Shown one piece after another: positions 1-8,043 of a DNA stretch of 36,707 bases. Below the pieces are notes generated by a model. That model made no database searches and was not told the origin of the DNA. It saw only the letters and a list, made by a program, of their open reading frames with translations. Where the stretch lies: contig NZ_JAIVFS010000085.1 in the NCBI RefSeq assembly GCF_020829645.1, positions 1 through 36,707 on the forward strand. The letters run 5' to 3'. Both the position numbers and the translations under genes were made by a program. The stretch's first letter is position 1; every line of letters begins with the position of its first letter. The DNA is from Nostoc mirabile CHAB5784 (GTDB taxonomy: Bacteria; Cyanobacteriota; Cyanobacteriia; Cyanobacteriales; Nostocaceae).

Positions 1-131
1 CATCGCAGTACTGATCTACCACGGTGATCGTGGAGGTAGCCGTTCTTGAACCCAATTAAATACCCTTGCTAAGTTAAACTGTTAGTAATTAATTATACTC
101 TCATGAGAGTAATAAAAGAGCGCTAATTATT
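1..131 (+). other. Unidentified sequence left of a truncation junction
   Basis: A short open frame enters from the left edge and ends at a TGA at 47-49; its tail reads IAVLIYHGDRGGSRS. I do not recognise it, although a transposase tail would fit the context. From 50 to about 119 there is only AT-rich DNA with stops in the frame of the following permease fragment, including TAA at 90-92. The permease homology begins at about 120, so a rearrangement junction probably lies near there. Confidence 0.35.
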
Positions 132-602
132 ATGATGGCATTGCCAAGTGCCTTAGCAGGGATCATCTGGATGCTATTTGTCACCCACACTACCCTAAGT
201 GTTCCTTCCTTAATGGGTGCAATTATGAGTATAGGTGTAGCGACATCAAACAGTATTCTGATGATTACTTTTGCTAATGAGCAACGTGTAGAAGGGGAAA
301 ATGCTTATAAAGCAGCCCTAGCGGCGGGATATACAAGGTTACGTCCAGTGTTGATGACTGCCTTAGCTATGCTGATCGGTATGGTGCCAATGTCTCTCGG
401 TCTGGGTGAAGGTGGTGAACAGAATGCACCTTTGGGTCGCGCTGTCATCGGTGGATTGTCAGCGGCAACAGTCGCTACTCTGATTTTTGTACCTGTTGTA
501 TACAGCATTATGCGCCGTCAACCACCTCGTCATATTGATGAGGATGATGACTTCTCAGATCCAAAGACAGCCTATTCGTTGTCGTCATCTCCAGGCAAGT
601 AA
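132..602 (+). pseudogene. RND efflux permease, C-terminal fragment
   Basis: This is the last ~156 residues of an inner-membrane RND (AcrB/MdtB-like) drug or metal proton antiporter, which is normally over 1000 residues long. What remains is the final membrane bundle, including the segment with VPSLMGAIMSIGVATSNS and the end GLSAATVATLIFVPVVYSIM, followed by a short charged tail. The frame is closed upstream by a stop at 90-92, and homology starts at about 120, so the 5' five-sixths are missing. It cannot transport on its own. It lies 85 bp upstream of an intact adaptor in the same orientation, the usual order of such operons, so the operon was probably broken by an insertion or deletion to the left. 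Family assignment is secure. Pseudogene status is inferred from length, and an upstream remainder outside the window cannot be excluded. Confidence 0.85.
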
Positions 603-609
603 TGAGCAG

Positions 610-636
610 TTTCCCGCCGGGCAGGCAGGCGGGAAA
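610..636. repeat. GC-rich inverted repeat between permease remnant and adaptor
   Basis: The arms TTTCCCGCC (610-618) and GGCGGGAAA (628-636) are perfect complements around a 9-nt loop. The hairpin could act as a terminator or transcript stabiliser, but no T-run follows, so it is listed only as a structure. Confidence 0.6.
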
Positions 637-687
637 GAACAAAATTCTCAATTTCTGTAAAGTTAGATAATACGGGACAGTTTACCT

Positions 688-2061
688 ATGAATTCTCAGC
701 ATCGTCCATCTCCTGATTCTGAACAACAAACGACTACTAGAAAACAAAGGCGCGGCATCGGTGGAATTGGTTGGGCTGTACTTGGTGTTGTTTTTTTTGG
801 TAGCCTACTGGCCATAGGTATTCTGCCCCGGTTAGGCCAAAGGTCAGAATTACAAGCAGCCGTCAAGGAAGCAAGTACCGTACCCTCAGTCAACGTGATC
901 ACTCCCCATCGCGCTACTGGTGGTACCAAATTAGAATTACCTGGCAGTGTTGTAGCCCTGAATCAAACGACCATCTACGCTCGCAGTACTGGGTATTTAC
1001 GGCAGTGGTATGCAGATATTGGCGATCGCGTCCGAACTGGTCAGTTGTTGGCAGAAATTGATTCACCAGACACCGATCAGCAAGTTCTGCAAGCAAATGC
1101 ACAGTTAGTGCAAGCACAAGCCAATGTGTCTCAAAGTCGTGCTAATTTAGCTAAAGGTATTTCTGATTTGAAGCAAGCCCGCGCTAATCTATTGATAGCA
1201 CGTCAAAGCTGGGAGCGTTGGCAAGTTCTTGTCAAGCAAGGTGCAGTAGCTCAACAAGATGCAGATACAAAATATGCTGCATATCAGGCTAATATTGCCA
1301 ATGTTGAGGCAGCACAAAACACTGTTAGTTCTCAATCTGCAAGCGTCAAAGCAGCAGAAGCTAACGTCTACGCAAGTCAAGCAAACTTACAGCGTAATAC
1401 AGTATTACAATCTTACAAGAAAGTTACTGCTCCCTTCACCGGAGTGATTACTGCACGTAACGTCAATACAGGTGTTTTAATTTCAGCCGGTAGTAGTAAC
1501 ACCAATAATACTAGTAGCATTAGTAGCAGTAACACCAACACCAGCAATACCAGCCTTTATACTATTGCTGCTTATGACAAGCTCACGGTGAATGTAAATG
1601 TTCCCCAGAGCTTATCACAGTCGCTTCAAACTGGTCAAACAGCACAAATTACAGTCAAAGAGTTACCACAACGAGTGTTTACAGGTAAAGTCGTGCGTAC
1701 TAGCAACGCTATAGATCCAAATACTCGCACTTTACTGACACAATTAGAAGTGCAGAATTCAAACGCTACGTTGCGACCTGGGATGTATGCCACTGTTCAA
1801 ATTGCCATTAACCGCACTAATCCTCCCTTTGTTGTGCCAAATAGTGCCTTAGTCGTTAATGCCAGAGGTACGCAGGTAGCAACTGTAACTAAAGACCAAA
1901 CTGTACATTATCAAAAAGTTGCCGTTGGGCGAGATTATGGCACTGAAGTAGAAATTACATCAGGTTTAACAGGAAATGAATCGCTCATTGCCACTCCTAC
2001 GGTTGATGACACAGAGGGGTTGCGCGTGCAGCCAGTTGCACAAGCGACTTCCAAGGAATAA
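688..2061 (+). CDS. RND efflux periplasmic adaptor (membrane fusion protein)
   Basis: This is a 457-residue adaptor of the HlyD/MdtA/AcrA type, which links an inner-membrane RND pump to an outer-membrane channel. A basic Ser/Thr-rich N-terminus is followed by one membrane anchor (about residues 26-46, VLGVVFFGSLLAIGILP). A biotinyl-lipoyl half-motif follows (YADIGDRVRTGQLLAEIDSP, about 110-130). Then comes a long Ala/Gln-rich alpha-helical hairpin (about 135-245), the second lipoyl half (TAPFTGVITARNVNTGVL) and the beta-barrel and membrane-proximal domains. A Ser/Asn/Thr-rich stretch at about 272-288 (nt 1500-1555) is a low-complexity insertion in the second lipoyl half. Its permease partner upstream is truncated, so it may be orphaned or serve another pump. 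Substrate cannot be told from the sequence. Confidence 0.93.
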   Translation: MNSQHRPSPDSEQQTTTRKQRRGIGGIGWAVLGVVFFGSLLAIGILPRLGQRSELQAAVKEASTVPSVNVITPHRATGGTKLELPGSVVALNQTTIYARSTGYLRQWYADIGDRVRTGQLLAEIDSPDTDQQVLQANAQLVQAQANVSQSRANLAKGISDLKQARANLLIARQSWERWQVLVKQGAVAQQDADTKYAAYQANIANVEAAQNTVSSQSASVKAAEANVYASQANLQRNTVLQSYKKVTAPFTGVITARNVNTGVLISAGSSNTNNTSSISSSNTNTSNTSLYTIAAYDKLTVNVNVPQSLSQSLQTGQTAQITVKELPQRVFTGKVVRTSNAIDPNTRTLLTQLEVQNSNATLRPGMYATVQIAINRTNPPFVVPNSALVVNARGTQVATVTKDQTVHYQKVAVGRDYGTEVEITSGLTGNESLIATPTVDDTEGLRVQPVAQATSKE

Positions 2062-2140
2062 ATTACTCAACAAAAATCAAAACTCAACTTGTCAAAAATA
2101 ATGAATATCATTATCAGGGAGGGGTAGCTATTGGCTGACA

Positions 2141-2170
2141 GGATCTCCTGAACTCAGATGCTGGAGATCC
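2141..2170. repeat. Hairpin downstream of the adaptor gene
   Basis: GGATCTCC at 2141-2148 pairs perfectly with GGAGATCC at 2163-2170 across a 14-nt loop, about 80 bp after the adaptor stop. It may contribute to termination, but there is no T-tract. The rest of the 2062-2379 gap shows nothing else I can support. Confidence 0.4.
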
Positions 2171-2379
2171 GTAGATAAATTTCCCGCTTAAATTGATTGA
2201 GCTACTTCCCTTGGGATAATACTTCATCTGCTGCTATTGAGTCAGCAGAACTTTTAACTGAAATCGTTTTTGCTAAAAGTTTATAAATCTGTGCGTGTCG
2301 GTGGACAAGTATTTATTCCTCTTTTGTCACTTTTTTGAGAAAATAATTAGAAATAAGCGACGAAACCAAGACTCTGAGC

Positions 2380-2567
2380 ATGAAAGAGCCTCGTTCAGCT
2401 ACGCCAACAATAAAATTTATAGATGAATATTGTCAGTGGTATAAAAACCTGTTTCCAGATGTTAGGAGTTTCGAGGCTTTTAAATACCTACCCTTCGGGA
2501 AGCCGCTTTGCGTCTACATATAGGCTGTATTTCTGATATAAAACGAAAAACATTACCTGCGATCGCT
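2380..2567 (+). pseudogene. IS701-family transposase, N-terminal remnant
   Basis: From ATG 2380 the frame reads MKEPRSATPTIKF... and continues through VRSFEAFKYL up to 2490. After a 26-bp interruption it resumes in another frame from 2517 as HIGCISDIKRKTLPAIA and then degenerates. This is the typical start of the IS701-type transposases common in Nostoc and relatives. Only about 55 of roughly 400 residues remain, and the frame is broken, so it is dead. No terminal inverted repeats were found. Confidence 0.75.
2491..2516. repeat. 26-bp dispersed repeat inserted in the transposase remnant
   Basis: The block starts CCCTTCGGGAAGCCG and exactly separates two stretches that read as one transposase in different frames. 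It contains the CTTCGGGAAGC-type palindrome seen in many cyanobacterial small mobile repeats and resembles part of the repeat at 2655-2740. The 26-bp length causes a frameshift. Confidence 0.6.
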
Positions 2568-2654
2568 TGAACTGGAATTAGATAAAAGGCAATTTGACTG
2601 AGTAATGAGCGAACCGGGAGTGATAATTTGAGGATTGTCAAGTTGCTTCTCTAC

Positions 2655-2740
2655 GAGACCGGAGGCGCTAAGCGTAAAGCCCTTCGGGCATGGCTTCGCT
2701 TACCGCGCAGCGTCTCTGAAAGAGAAGGCTTTACGCTCCA
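2655..2740. repeat. Small palindromic dispersed repeat
   Basis: The element is GC-rich and folds back: GCGTAAAGCC at 2672-2681 complements GGCTTTACGC at 2727-2736, and GAGAC at 2655 complements GTCTC at 2712. It contains a CCCTTCGGGCATGGCTTCGC core. Such repeats are frequent in intergenic DNA of filamentous cyanobacteria. It has no coding capacity and lies just beyond the 3' end of the AraC-type gene. Confidence 0.6.
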
Positions 2741-2786
2741 ATTCGTAATTACTAATGACGCTATGCACAGTCGTTAACGTAATTCG

Positions 2787-3716
2787 TCACATTGCTCGAA
2801 CTATGCGCGAACGTTTAATATCCCCGATTGGAGGCGCACCAAACAGACGGGAATATTCACGGCTGAACTGTGAGGCACTTTCATACCCCACCCGATAAGC
2901 AGCACTGGACGCATCGGAATCTTCAGTAAGCATCAGGCGACGCGCTTCTAATAGTCTTAACTGCTTTTGATATTGCAACGGACTCATTGAGGTGACTGCT
3001 TTGAAGTGGTAATGGAAAGAGGAAGCAGACATACTGGCGTGCTGAGCCAGATCCTCAACCCGCATCAGTTTTGTAAAATTAGCGTTAATGAGTTTGATGG
3101 CTTTAGCGATGCGCTGCATCGTGCTGCCCGATGTGGCAATTTGGCGAACTGCTTCGCCTTGTTCACCCATCAGAAGTCGATAGTAGATTTCGCGGACAAT
3201 CATCGGTGCTAGGATCGGGATATCCTGTGGCGTATCCAAGAGCCGGGTTAGTCTGAGCGCGCAATCGAGCAATGGTGCATCAGCATTGCTGACGAATAAG
3301 CCTTTGACAGAGTTTTCTTTGTTACTAGCGATCGCCTTAGTCTCTGCGAGAATATCACACAGTTGGCGTAAATCTAATTTCAGTTTGAAGGCTAAATAGG
3401 GCTTTTCTGGAGTCGCCTCGACAACAAACGCGCTCAGTGGCAGATCGACTGAGATCACCAGATATTGAGCCACACCATAAGAATAGGTTTCTTCCCCTAA
3501 CAATACTGTTTTTTCGCCTTGAACGATAATGACCAAGAGAGGTTCGCAGACTTGGTGTAGTGGTGTGGAGACAAAAGATGCTCGTCTAAATTCCAGCTTG
3601 TTGATCGCGGTTGGATGAGAACCATTCCCCTGACCATTGGTGTGCCGAGTGAGTAATGCTGCCAATTTTTCACACTCATTGTCGAGTGCACGGTGGTTAA
3701 CGATCTCAATCGCCAT
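2787..3716 (-). CDS. AraC-family transcriptional regulator (YqhC-like)
   Basis: This 309-residue DNA-binding regulator has an N-terminal AraC_N/cupin-type effector domain (about 20-190; for example PLLVIIVQGEKTVLLGEETY). The C-terminal AraC/XylS double helix-turn-helix (about 205-300) includes MRVEDLAQHASMSASSFHYH and AAYRVGYESASQFSREYSRL. The full family length is present, and the start is the ATG at 3714-3716. In E. coli the relative YqhC controls an alcohol dehydrogenase and an aldo/keto reductase in response to aldehydes. Here aldo/keto reductase and dehydrogenase remnants and an intact aldehyde oxidase operon lie just upstream on the other strand, which fits a similar role; that role is inference. 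A pair of phased direct repeats at 3797-3826 is a plausible binding site. Confidence 0.92.
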   Translation of the reverse strand: MAIEIVNHRALDNECEKLAALLTRHTNGQGNGSHPTAINKLEFRRASFVSTPLHQVCEPLLVIIVQGEKTVLLGEETYSYGVAQYLVISVDLPLSAFVVEATPEKPYLAFKLKLDLRQLCDILAETKAIASNKENSVKGLFVSNADAPLLDCALRLTRLLDTPQDIPILAPMIVREIYYRLLMGEQGEAVRQIATSGSTMQRIAKAIKLINANFTKLMRVEDLAQHASMSASSFHYHFKAVTSMSPLQYQKQLRLLEARRLMLTEDSDASSAAYRVGYESASQFSREYSRLFGAPPIGDIKRSRIVRAM

Positions 3717-3796
3717 GCTAGTTCTTCAACTCATTTGAGGATTGTCTCAATTAGCATAGCGCAACTTCATCAATTCATAAAATGTTGTTTGGAGGA

Positions 3797-3826
3797 TTAG
3801 GCAATTAAAGGCGAGGTTTAGGCATT
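3797..3826. promoter_or_regulatory. Putative AraC-type operator (two phased half-sites)
   Basis: TTAGGCAAT (3797-3805) and TTAGGCATT (3818-3826) are direct repeats with starts exactly 21 bp apart, two helical turns, about 80-110 bp upstream of the regulator's start codon. Tandem same-strand half-sites at about 21 bp are what AraC-family regulators, with two HTHs per monomer, usually bind. The natural target was probably a divergent gene at about 3.98 kb that is now decayed. This is inference from pattern and position. Confidence 0.5.
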
Positions 3827-3977
3827 GAAAACCCTATTTATGGCTCATATTATGAACATATCTAACTACAAATTAAGTAGTGATATCACGCACAAGCGCT
3901 TTTTTAATGGCACTTATGACTCGATCCACAGTTTTCGGAAACTAATGACCTATAACCACTAGGATAACTACAAAAAG

Positions 3978-4346
3978 ATGAAGATTCTACAACCAGCCCA
4001 GTCTGAGGTGATTGAGATGTTACACCAAACGTTAGCGACTGCTGTAGATTTGAAAACTTACATTAAACAGGTGCAATAGGTGCAATGGAATCAAGACATA
4101 AATTTTTACCAGCATCATGCAATTTTTGAGGAAATTGTTGCGCTTGTGGAAGAATACATTGACTTTTTTGCCGCCTCGCTTGTGGCGTTAAATAGGGTAG
4201 ATGTGAAAACAGATTTCCTAAAAGCATCACCAAATGACCCTCCAGACACCATTCTCTGCATCAAAAATAAGATAACTGCTCTAGCAACTCGCCTAGAACC
4301 TTATGCCAAATTGCTACGTGAAGCAAACTACCGATCTAGGACTTAA
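3978..4346 (+). pseudogene. Dps-like DNA-starvation ferritin, disrupted
   Basis: From ATG 3978 the frame gives MKILQPAQSEVIEMLHQTLA... ending in a TAG at 4077-4079, then continues in the same frame as VQWNQDINFYQHHAIFEEI to 4346. Joined, the two parts match the Dps four-helix bundle, including the counterpart of the HWNVKG and EYIDxxAER segments. The stop lies in a tandem 9-bp duplication (GTGCAATAG followed by GTGCAATGG). Conserved ferroxidase residues are also eroded: the first His is Gln and the AER Glu is lost. A functional iron-storage protein is unlikely. A shorter product starting at the GTG at 4080 would lack helix A. Confidence 0.75.
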
Positions 4347-4351
4347 TACTA

Positions 4352-4561
4352 ATGGTATTCGAGCAAAAGCAGGATACAGTCAGCAAGTTGGCGGCGACAA
4401 AACCAACGTTATCAGTCCTCGACACAATTGCTTTAATTGTTGAGCTAGTAATAGGTGCAGGTATATTTGAAACACCATCCCTAGTTGCCGCCAATGCCGG
4501 AAACGCGACTATGGTACTGCTATTTTGCGTACTGGGGGGCGCTATATCGTTAATTGGCTAA
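4352..4561 (+). pseudogene. Amino-acid permease (APC family), N-terminal fragment
   Basis: The 69 residues include the first two membrane segments of an APC-superfamily permease (DTIALIVELVIGAGIFETPS, with the family's GAGIF signature, then MVLLFCVLGGAISLIG). The frame closes at 4559-4561 where an intact gene would continue with ten more helices. The break coincides with the beginning of aldo/keto reductase homology, so this is a truncated, fused remnant. Confidence 0.8.
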
Positions 4562-4773
4562 CCTGCGCGATTCCCGCGACTACGAACCTAAATCACGTTG
4601 CTGAGAATATGGGTGCATTAAGAGGATCGCTACCCGATAATTCAATGCGTACCCGGATGGTGAAACACATGGAAAGCCTTCCCGGTTTTGACAAACTTCT
4701 CCAAACGCCCTGGTATCCTGGCAAGACGTTTAACGGGTTGGTTCGCCTGCGAAATCCACGTCCAATCGGTTGA
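4555..4773 (+). pseudogene. Aldo/keto reductase, C-terminal fragment
   Basis: The frame through WLTCAIPATTNLNHVAENMG and ALRGSLPDNSMRTRM is the C-terminal end of an NADPH-dependent aldo/keto reductase, whose IPATT/IPGT loop helps bind the cofactor phosphate. Everything upstream of that loop is missing and is replaced by the permease head in another frame. It ends at TGA 4771-4773. It is not functional, but it points to lost aldehyde reduction next to the AraC regulator. Confidence 0.75.
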
Positions 4774-4837
4774 GATGGTGAAATGTTTTTGGTGCAATAT
4801 CTCAGCTTAAAGATATTCGAGTAATGGATTATGTATT

Positions 4838-5875
4838 ATGCCGCCTAGATATCTGCTTTCCCTGTTTGTTTTGACCTTTTCGGTTAGTACGCTATGGTCG
4901 CCCGTACTCAGTCAAGCACAAAGCCAGCTACCGTATTGGACTAAAGCTACACCCGCAACGGTAGCTCGGCAAGAGCTTTATCCAGAAGTTTTGAACGGAA
5001 AAATTTATGTGGTCGGTGGCATACTCAACCCAGTCACCAAGTTCTCAGCTCATTTCGAGTCTTACGATCCTGTCAAGGACACATGGACAGTATTGAGACC
5101 ACTACCTGAAGCACGCCATCACATCACGCTGTCGGCAGTGAAGGGTTTGCTCTACGGTGTTGGCGGTTTCACAGGAGGGCTTCCGAACTGGCGCGCCCAG
5201 CCTACAATGTTTATATACAATCCTGCCTCTAATACTTGGAGCAAAGGCACTGACCTACCAGTGGCTCGCGCTGAGGGCATATCCGCAGTAGTTGACGATA
5301 AAATATACCTGATTGGCGGGCGCGTTCGAGCTACTGAGGATGCTCGGCTTTTCAATGACCACATCGACAGCGTGCGAAACGAAGTATTTGATCCGACAAC
5401 CAAGCGATGGACGACCCGTGCTAATGCACCGACAGCGCGAAACAGTGCAGCGTCGGCTGTAATTGATGGAAAGATCTACGTAGTCGGTGGTCGCAAGTTT
5501 TCCAAGAGTGCTGATGGCACTAACCGCCAGGTGAATGTGCCAAATCTTGAGGTTTACGATCCGAAGCTTGATCGTTGGGAGAGGCGATCGCCGATGCCTC
5601 AAGCCAGAGGTGGTCTGGCTGCAACCTCGCTGAACGGCAAGCTTTACGTTTTTGGCGGCGAACAGTGGGTTCCAGAGCAGAAAGTTTTTGCCGAAAGTTG
5701 GGTATACGACCCGAAAACCAATGGCTGGGAAGCATTGCCGTCCTTGCCAACCCCACGACACGGATTAGGGGCATCGGCTGTTGGTAACCGAATTTTTGTA
5801 TTTGGTGGTGCAACCAAAACAGGTGGAAATGCAGCTACAGCGATCCACGAAGTGCTAGTGTTACCCACCAAGTGA
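4838..5875 (+). CDS. Secreted Kelch-repeat beta-propeller protein
   Basis: A cleavable signal peptide (residues 1 to about 27, ending near SQAQS) is followed by six Kelch repeats. Each has an alanine/valine-rich strand ending in a double glycine: GKIYVVGG, GLLYGVGG, DKIYLIGG, GKIYVVGG, GKLYVFGG, NRIFVFGG. These are accompanied by the usual YDP...W strands. Six blades and 345 residues fit one complete propeller. It is exported and probably binds ligand or protein in the periplasm or cell envelope; no catalytic domain is attached. It stands alone between pseudogenes, upstream of the oxidase operon. The start is the first ATG giving an intact signal peptide; its ribosome-binding site is weak. 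Confidence 0.88.
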   Translation: MPPRYLLSLFVLTFSVSTLWSPVLSQAQSQLPYWTKATPATVARQELYPEVLNGKIYVVGGILNPVTKFSAHFESYDPVKDTWTVLRPLPEARHHITLSAVKGLLYGVGGFTGGLPNWRAQPTMFIYNPASNTWSKGTDLPVARAEGISAVVDDKIYLIGGRVRATEDARLFNDHIDSVRNEVFDPTTKRWTTRANAPTARNSAASAVIDGKIYVVGGRKFSKSADGTNRQVNVPNLEVYDPKLDRWERRSPMPQARGGLAATSLNGKLYVFGGEQWVPEQKVFAESWVYDPKTNGWEALPSLPTPRHGLGASAVGNRIFVFGGATKTGGNAATAIHEVLVLPTK

Positions 5876-5910
5876 TACCGTTTCACTTTAAAGTTGATAC
5901 ATTTAGGCAA

Positions 5911-5943
5911 GCAGAGGAGCAGGGGAGCAGAGGAGCAGAGGAG
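5911..5943. repeat. GCAGAGGAG / GCAGGGGAG purine-rich tandem repeat
   Basis: Several degenerate 8-9 bp units of GCAGAGGA(G) lie in tandem after the Kelch gene. Such heptamer-like short tandem repeats are common in intergenic regions of heterocystous cyanobacteria. No function is assigned. Confidence 0.65.
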
Positions 5944-6015
5944 AAATTATTTGTATCAGATTTTTCGTGAAATGGTATGAGCGCATCTTTCTTAATAAAC
6001 TTAAGTCACAGTAGG

Positions 6016-6117
6016 AAGGCTAATACCGCTTTACTAGCGATCGCTGCATTGCTCTCTGAAGATAATCGATGGGTGAATGCTCAGAGAATTGAAATCTCTG
6101 GTGGGCAGTCTATCTAA
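6016..6117 (+). pseudogene. Short-chain dehydrogenase (SDR), C-terminal scrap
   Basis: The frame ending at TAA 6115-6117 reads NTALLAIAALLSEDNRWVNA then QRIEISGGQSI. This is the standard end of SDR oxidoreductases (xxFLxSxxxRWxxGQxIxxSGG). No start, nucleotide-binding or catalytic part is present. It is another oxidoreductase remnant in this decayed stretch. The DNA between it and 6330 holds only a short open frame I do not recognise. Confidence 0.65.
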
Positions 6118-6329
6118 CCTTCGATCAACCATCATTGCAATCTATCGATCGGATGAGGTGCTTTTCTCAAAGCTGCGAAAGGATGAGGCAGGATTGCAAG
6201 CATCAATCTACTCGCGCTTCATGTCCAAAGCCTGCGACCAGAAGCTTGCTTTGACATTGTGACTGACTGCCGCCAAGGTGCGGTAAGAAAAGATTTTTTA
6301 TCAATACTTATTATATCGGAGCTTAACGA

Positions 6330-6983
6330 GTGAACTTTAGATTCAGACGGCGGCGATTCAGTCAGTTGGTCATCATTAGTGCAGTCACAGGTGTATTTGG
6401 CGGGATTACGAAAAGAACAATCGCCCAAACTAGACGTGATTCTCCTCCGACTACACAGGGCGTGGAAACGAGTAAGATTAGGCTCCGAGTAAATGGCAAA
6501 GACTATCCACTACAGATCGAATCGCGTGTGACGTTGCTGGACACATTGCGCGATCGCATTGGTTTAACGGGCACCAAAAAAGGCTGTGGTCGCGGTCAAT
6601 GTGGCGCTTGCACGGTATTAGTCAACGGACAGCGGATCAATTCCTGTTTGTCTCTAGCAGTCATGTACGACGATGCGGAAATTACCACGATCGAAGGATT
6701 GGCACGTGGAAATGAACTCCACCCCGTTCAAGCAGCATTCATCAAGCATGACGGATTTCAGTGCGGGTACTGTACACCGGGTCAAATTTGCTCGGCAGTC
6801 GGTGCGATCGCTGAAGCAAAAGCTGGTGCATCAAGTGCAGTCGCAGCAGATGTTAGAAAACAGGGACAGGTTGAATTGACGGATGCAGAAGTCCGAGAAC
6901 GCATGAGTGGCAACATCTGTCGGTGCGGTGCCTATCCTGGCATTGTTGCGGCGGTCAAGGAAGCAAGTCAAGCGAACTCATAA
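6330..6983 (+). CDS. paoA: Aldehyde oxidoreductase, 2Fe-2S subunit (PaoA-like)
   Basis: This is the electron-transfer subunit of a xanthine-dehydrogenase-family molybdoenzyme, carrying two [2Fe-2S] clusters. The N-terminus is a twin-arginine signal (RRRRFSQLVIISAVTGVFGG, about 7-26), implying Tat export of the folded complex, as in E. coli PaoABC. The plant-type ferredoxin cluster uses C86, C91, C94 and C106. The C-terminal helical domain cluster uses C145, C148, C197 and C199 (CGYCTPGQ, CRCG). The start is GTG at 6330, chosen because it gives the complete Tat signal and sits 8 nt after GGAG (6318-6321). An Ala/Gly/Gln-rich insertion at about 163-185 lies between the two C-terminal Cys pairs. 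It is first in an operon of five genes. Confidence 0.92.
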   Translation: MNFRFRRRRFSQLVIISAVTGVFGGITKRTIAQTRRDSPPTTQGVETSKIRLRVNGKDYPLQIESRVTLLDTLRDRIGLTGTKKGCGRGQCGACTVLVNGQRINSCLSLAVMYDDAEITTIEGLARGNELHPVQAAFIKHDGFQCGYCTPGQICSAVGAIAEAKAGASSAVAADVRKQGQVELTDAEVRERMSGNICRCGAYPGIVAAVKEASQANS

Positions 6984-7056
6984 GCGATCACATTCATCAA
7001 TCTCGATCACAAGCAGCTGAAATCAAAAATTCTCATTCCCAACTCCCTCAACCTCA

Positions 7057-8043
7057 ATGAAGCCATTTGCCTACCTCCGGGTCAACGAACCCAGTACTGC
7101 GATCCAAGCCGCCACCCGCGACCAAACGAAATTTATTGCGGGTGGGACAAACCTCCTCGATTTGATGCAGGAAGGAATTGAACAGCCTGACCGTCTCGTT
7201 GATATCACTCGAATAAAGCTGTCGCAAATTGAACCGATAACAAACGGTGTGCGAATTGGGGCATTGGCTAAAAACAGCGATACCGCCAACCATCCGTTGA
7301 TCCGCACGCGCTATCCGCTCCTATCGCAAGCTCTACTTGCGGGAGCCTCGCCACAACTGCGAAACATGGCATCAGTCGGCGGCAATTTGCTACAAAGAAC
7401 CCGCTGCTACTACTTCACCAACACCACGATGCCTTGCAATAAGCGTCAACCGGGTTCTGGGTGTGCTGCAATCGAAGGCTACAACCGCATCCATGCCATT
7501 TTAGGAACCAGCGACAATTGTATTGCAACTCATCCGTCCGATATGTGCGTAGCACTCGCAGCCCTTGAGGCGGTTGTACGAGTATCTGGAGCAAATGGCG
7601 ATCGCACGATTCCCTTTTCGGAGTTTCATCGCTTACCGGGAGATACACCCCAAATCGAGACGGCACTGCAACCGGGCGAGTTGATTACGGCAGTGGATTT
7701 GCCCAATTCACCGTTTGCTGAACGATCGCATTACCTCAAAGTCAGAGATCGAACCTCCTATGCGTTTGCGATCGTTTCGGTAGCATCTGCCCTAGAGATT
7801 AACAATGGCACAATTCGCACGGCGCGAATGGCGTTGGGAGGTGTCGCACATAAACCTTGGCGATCAATAGAAGCAGAAAAGCTTCTGGTCGGGGCGAAGC
7901 CGAATGAGCAGACGTTTCAGGCGGCGGCGGAGGCAACTTTAAGAGGGGCAAAAGCTTACAAAGACAATGCTTTCAAGGTGGAATTAGCTAAACGGTCAAT
8001 TGTGCGATCGCTCACCATAGCAACAGCGGGGACAGCAGTATGA
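7057..8043 (+). CDS. paoB: Aldehyde oxidoreductase, FAD subunit (PaoB-like)
   Basis: The 328-residue FAD-binding subunit of the CO-dehydrogenase flavoprotein fold passes electrons from the iron-sulfur subunit to the acceptor. The FAD loop IAGGTNLLDLM is at about 29-39 and a second flavin motif is SVGGNLLQR. The stretch with C117, C127, C136 and C155 (CNKRQPGSGC, then DNCIATHPSDMC) matches the extra [4Fe-4S] cluster insertion that distinguishes PaoB/YagS-type subunits from xanthine dehydrogenase. The start codon lies 73 bp after paoA. The stop overlaps the start of paoC by 4 bp (ATGA), indicating translational coupling. Confidence 0.92.
   Translation: MKPFAYLRVNEPSTAIQAATRDQTKFIAGGTNLLDLMQEGIEQPDRLVDITRIKLSQIEPITNGVRIGALAKNSDTANHPLIRTRYPLLSQALLAGASPQLRNMASVGGNLLQRTRCYYFTNTTMPCNKRQPGSGCAAIEGYNRIHAILGTSDNCIATHPSDMCVALAALEAVVRVSGANGDRTIPFSEFHRLPGDTPQIETALQPGELITAVDLPNSPFAERSHYLKVRDRTSYAFAIVSVASALEINNGTIRTARMALGGVAHKPWRSIEAEKLLVGAKPNEQTFQAAAEATLRGAKAYKDNAFKVELAKRSIVRSLTIATAGTAV

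Noticed and set aside
5255..5761. 168-codon minus-strand frame opposite the Kelch gene
   Set aside because: It is a shadow of the Kelch coding frame, with low-complexity Cys/Arg/Ser composition.
6077..6262. 61-codon plus-strand frame before paoA
   Set aside because: It overlaps the SDR remnant in another frame and matches no family I know; probably chance.
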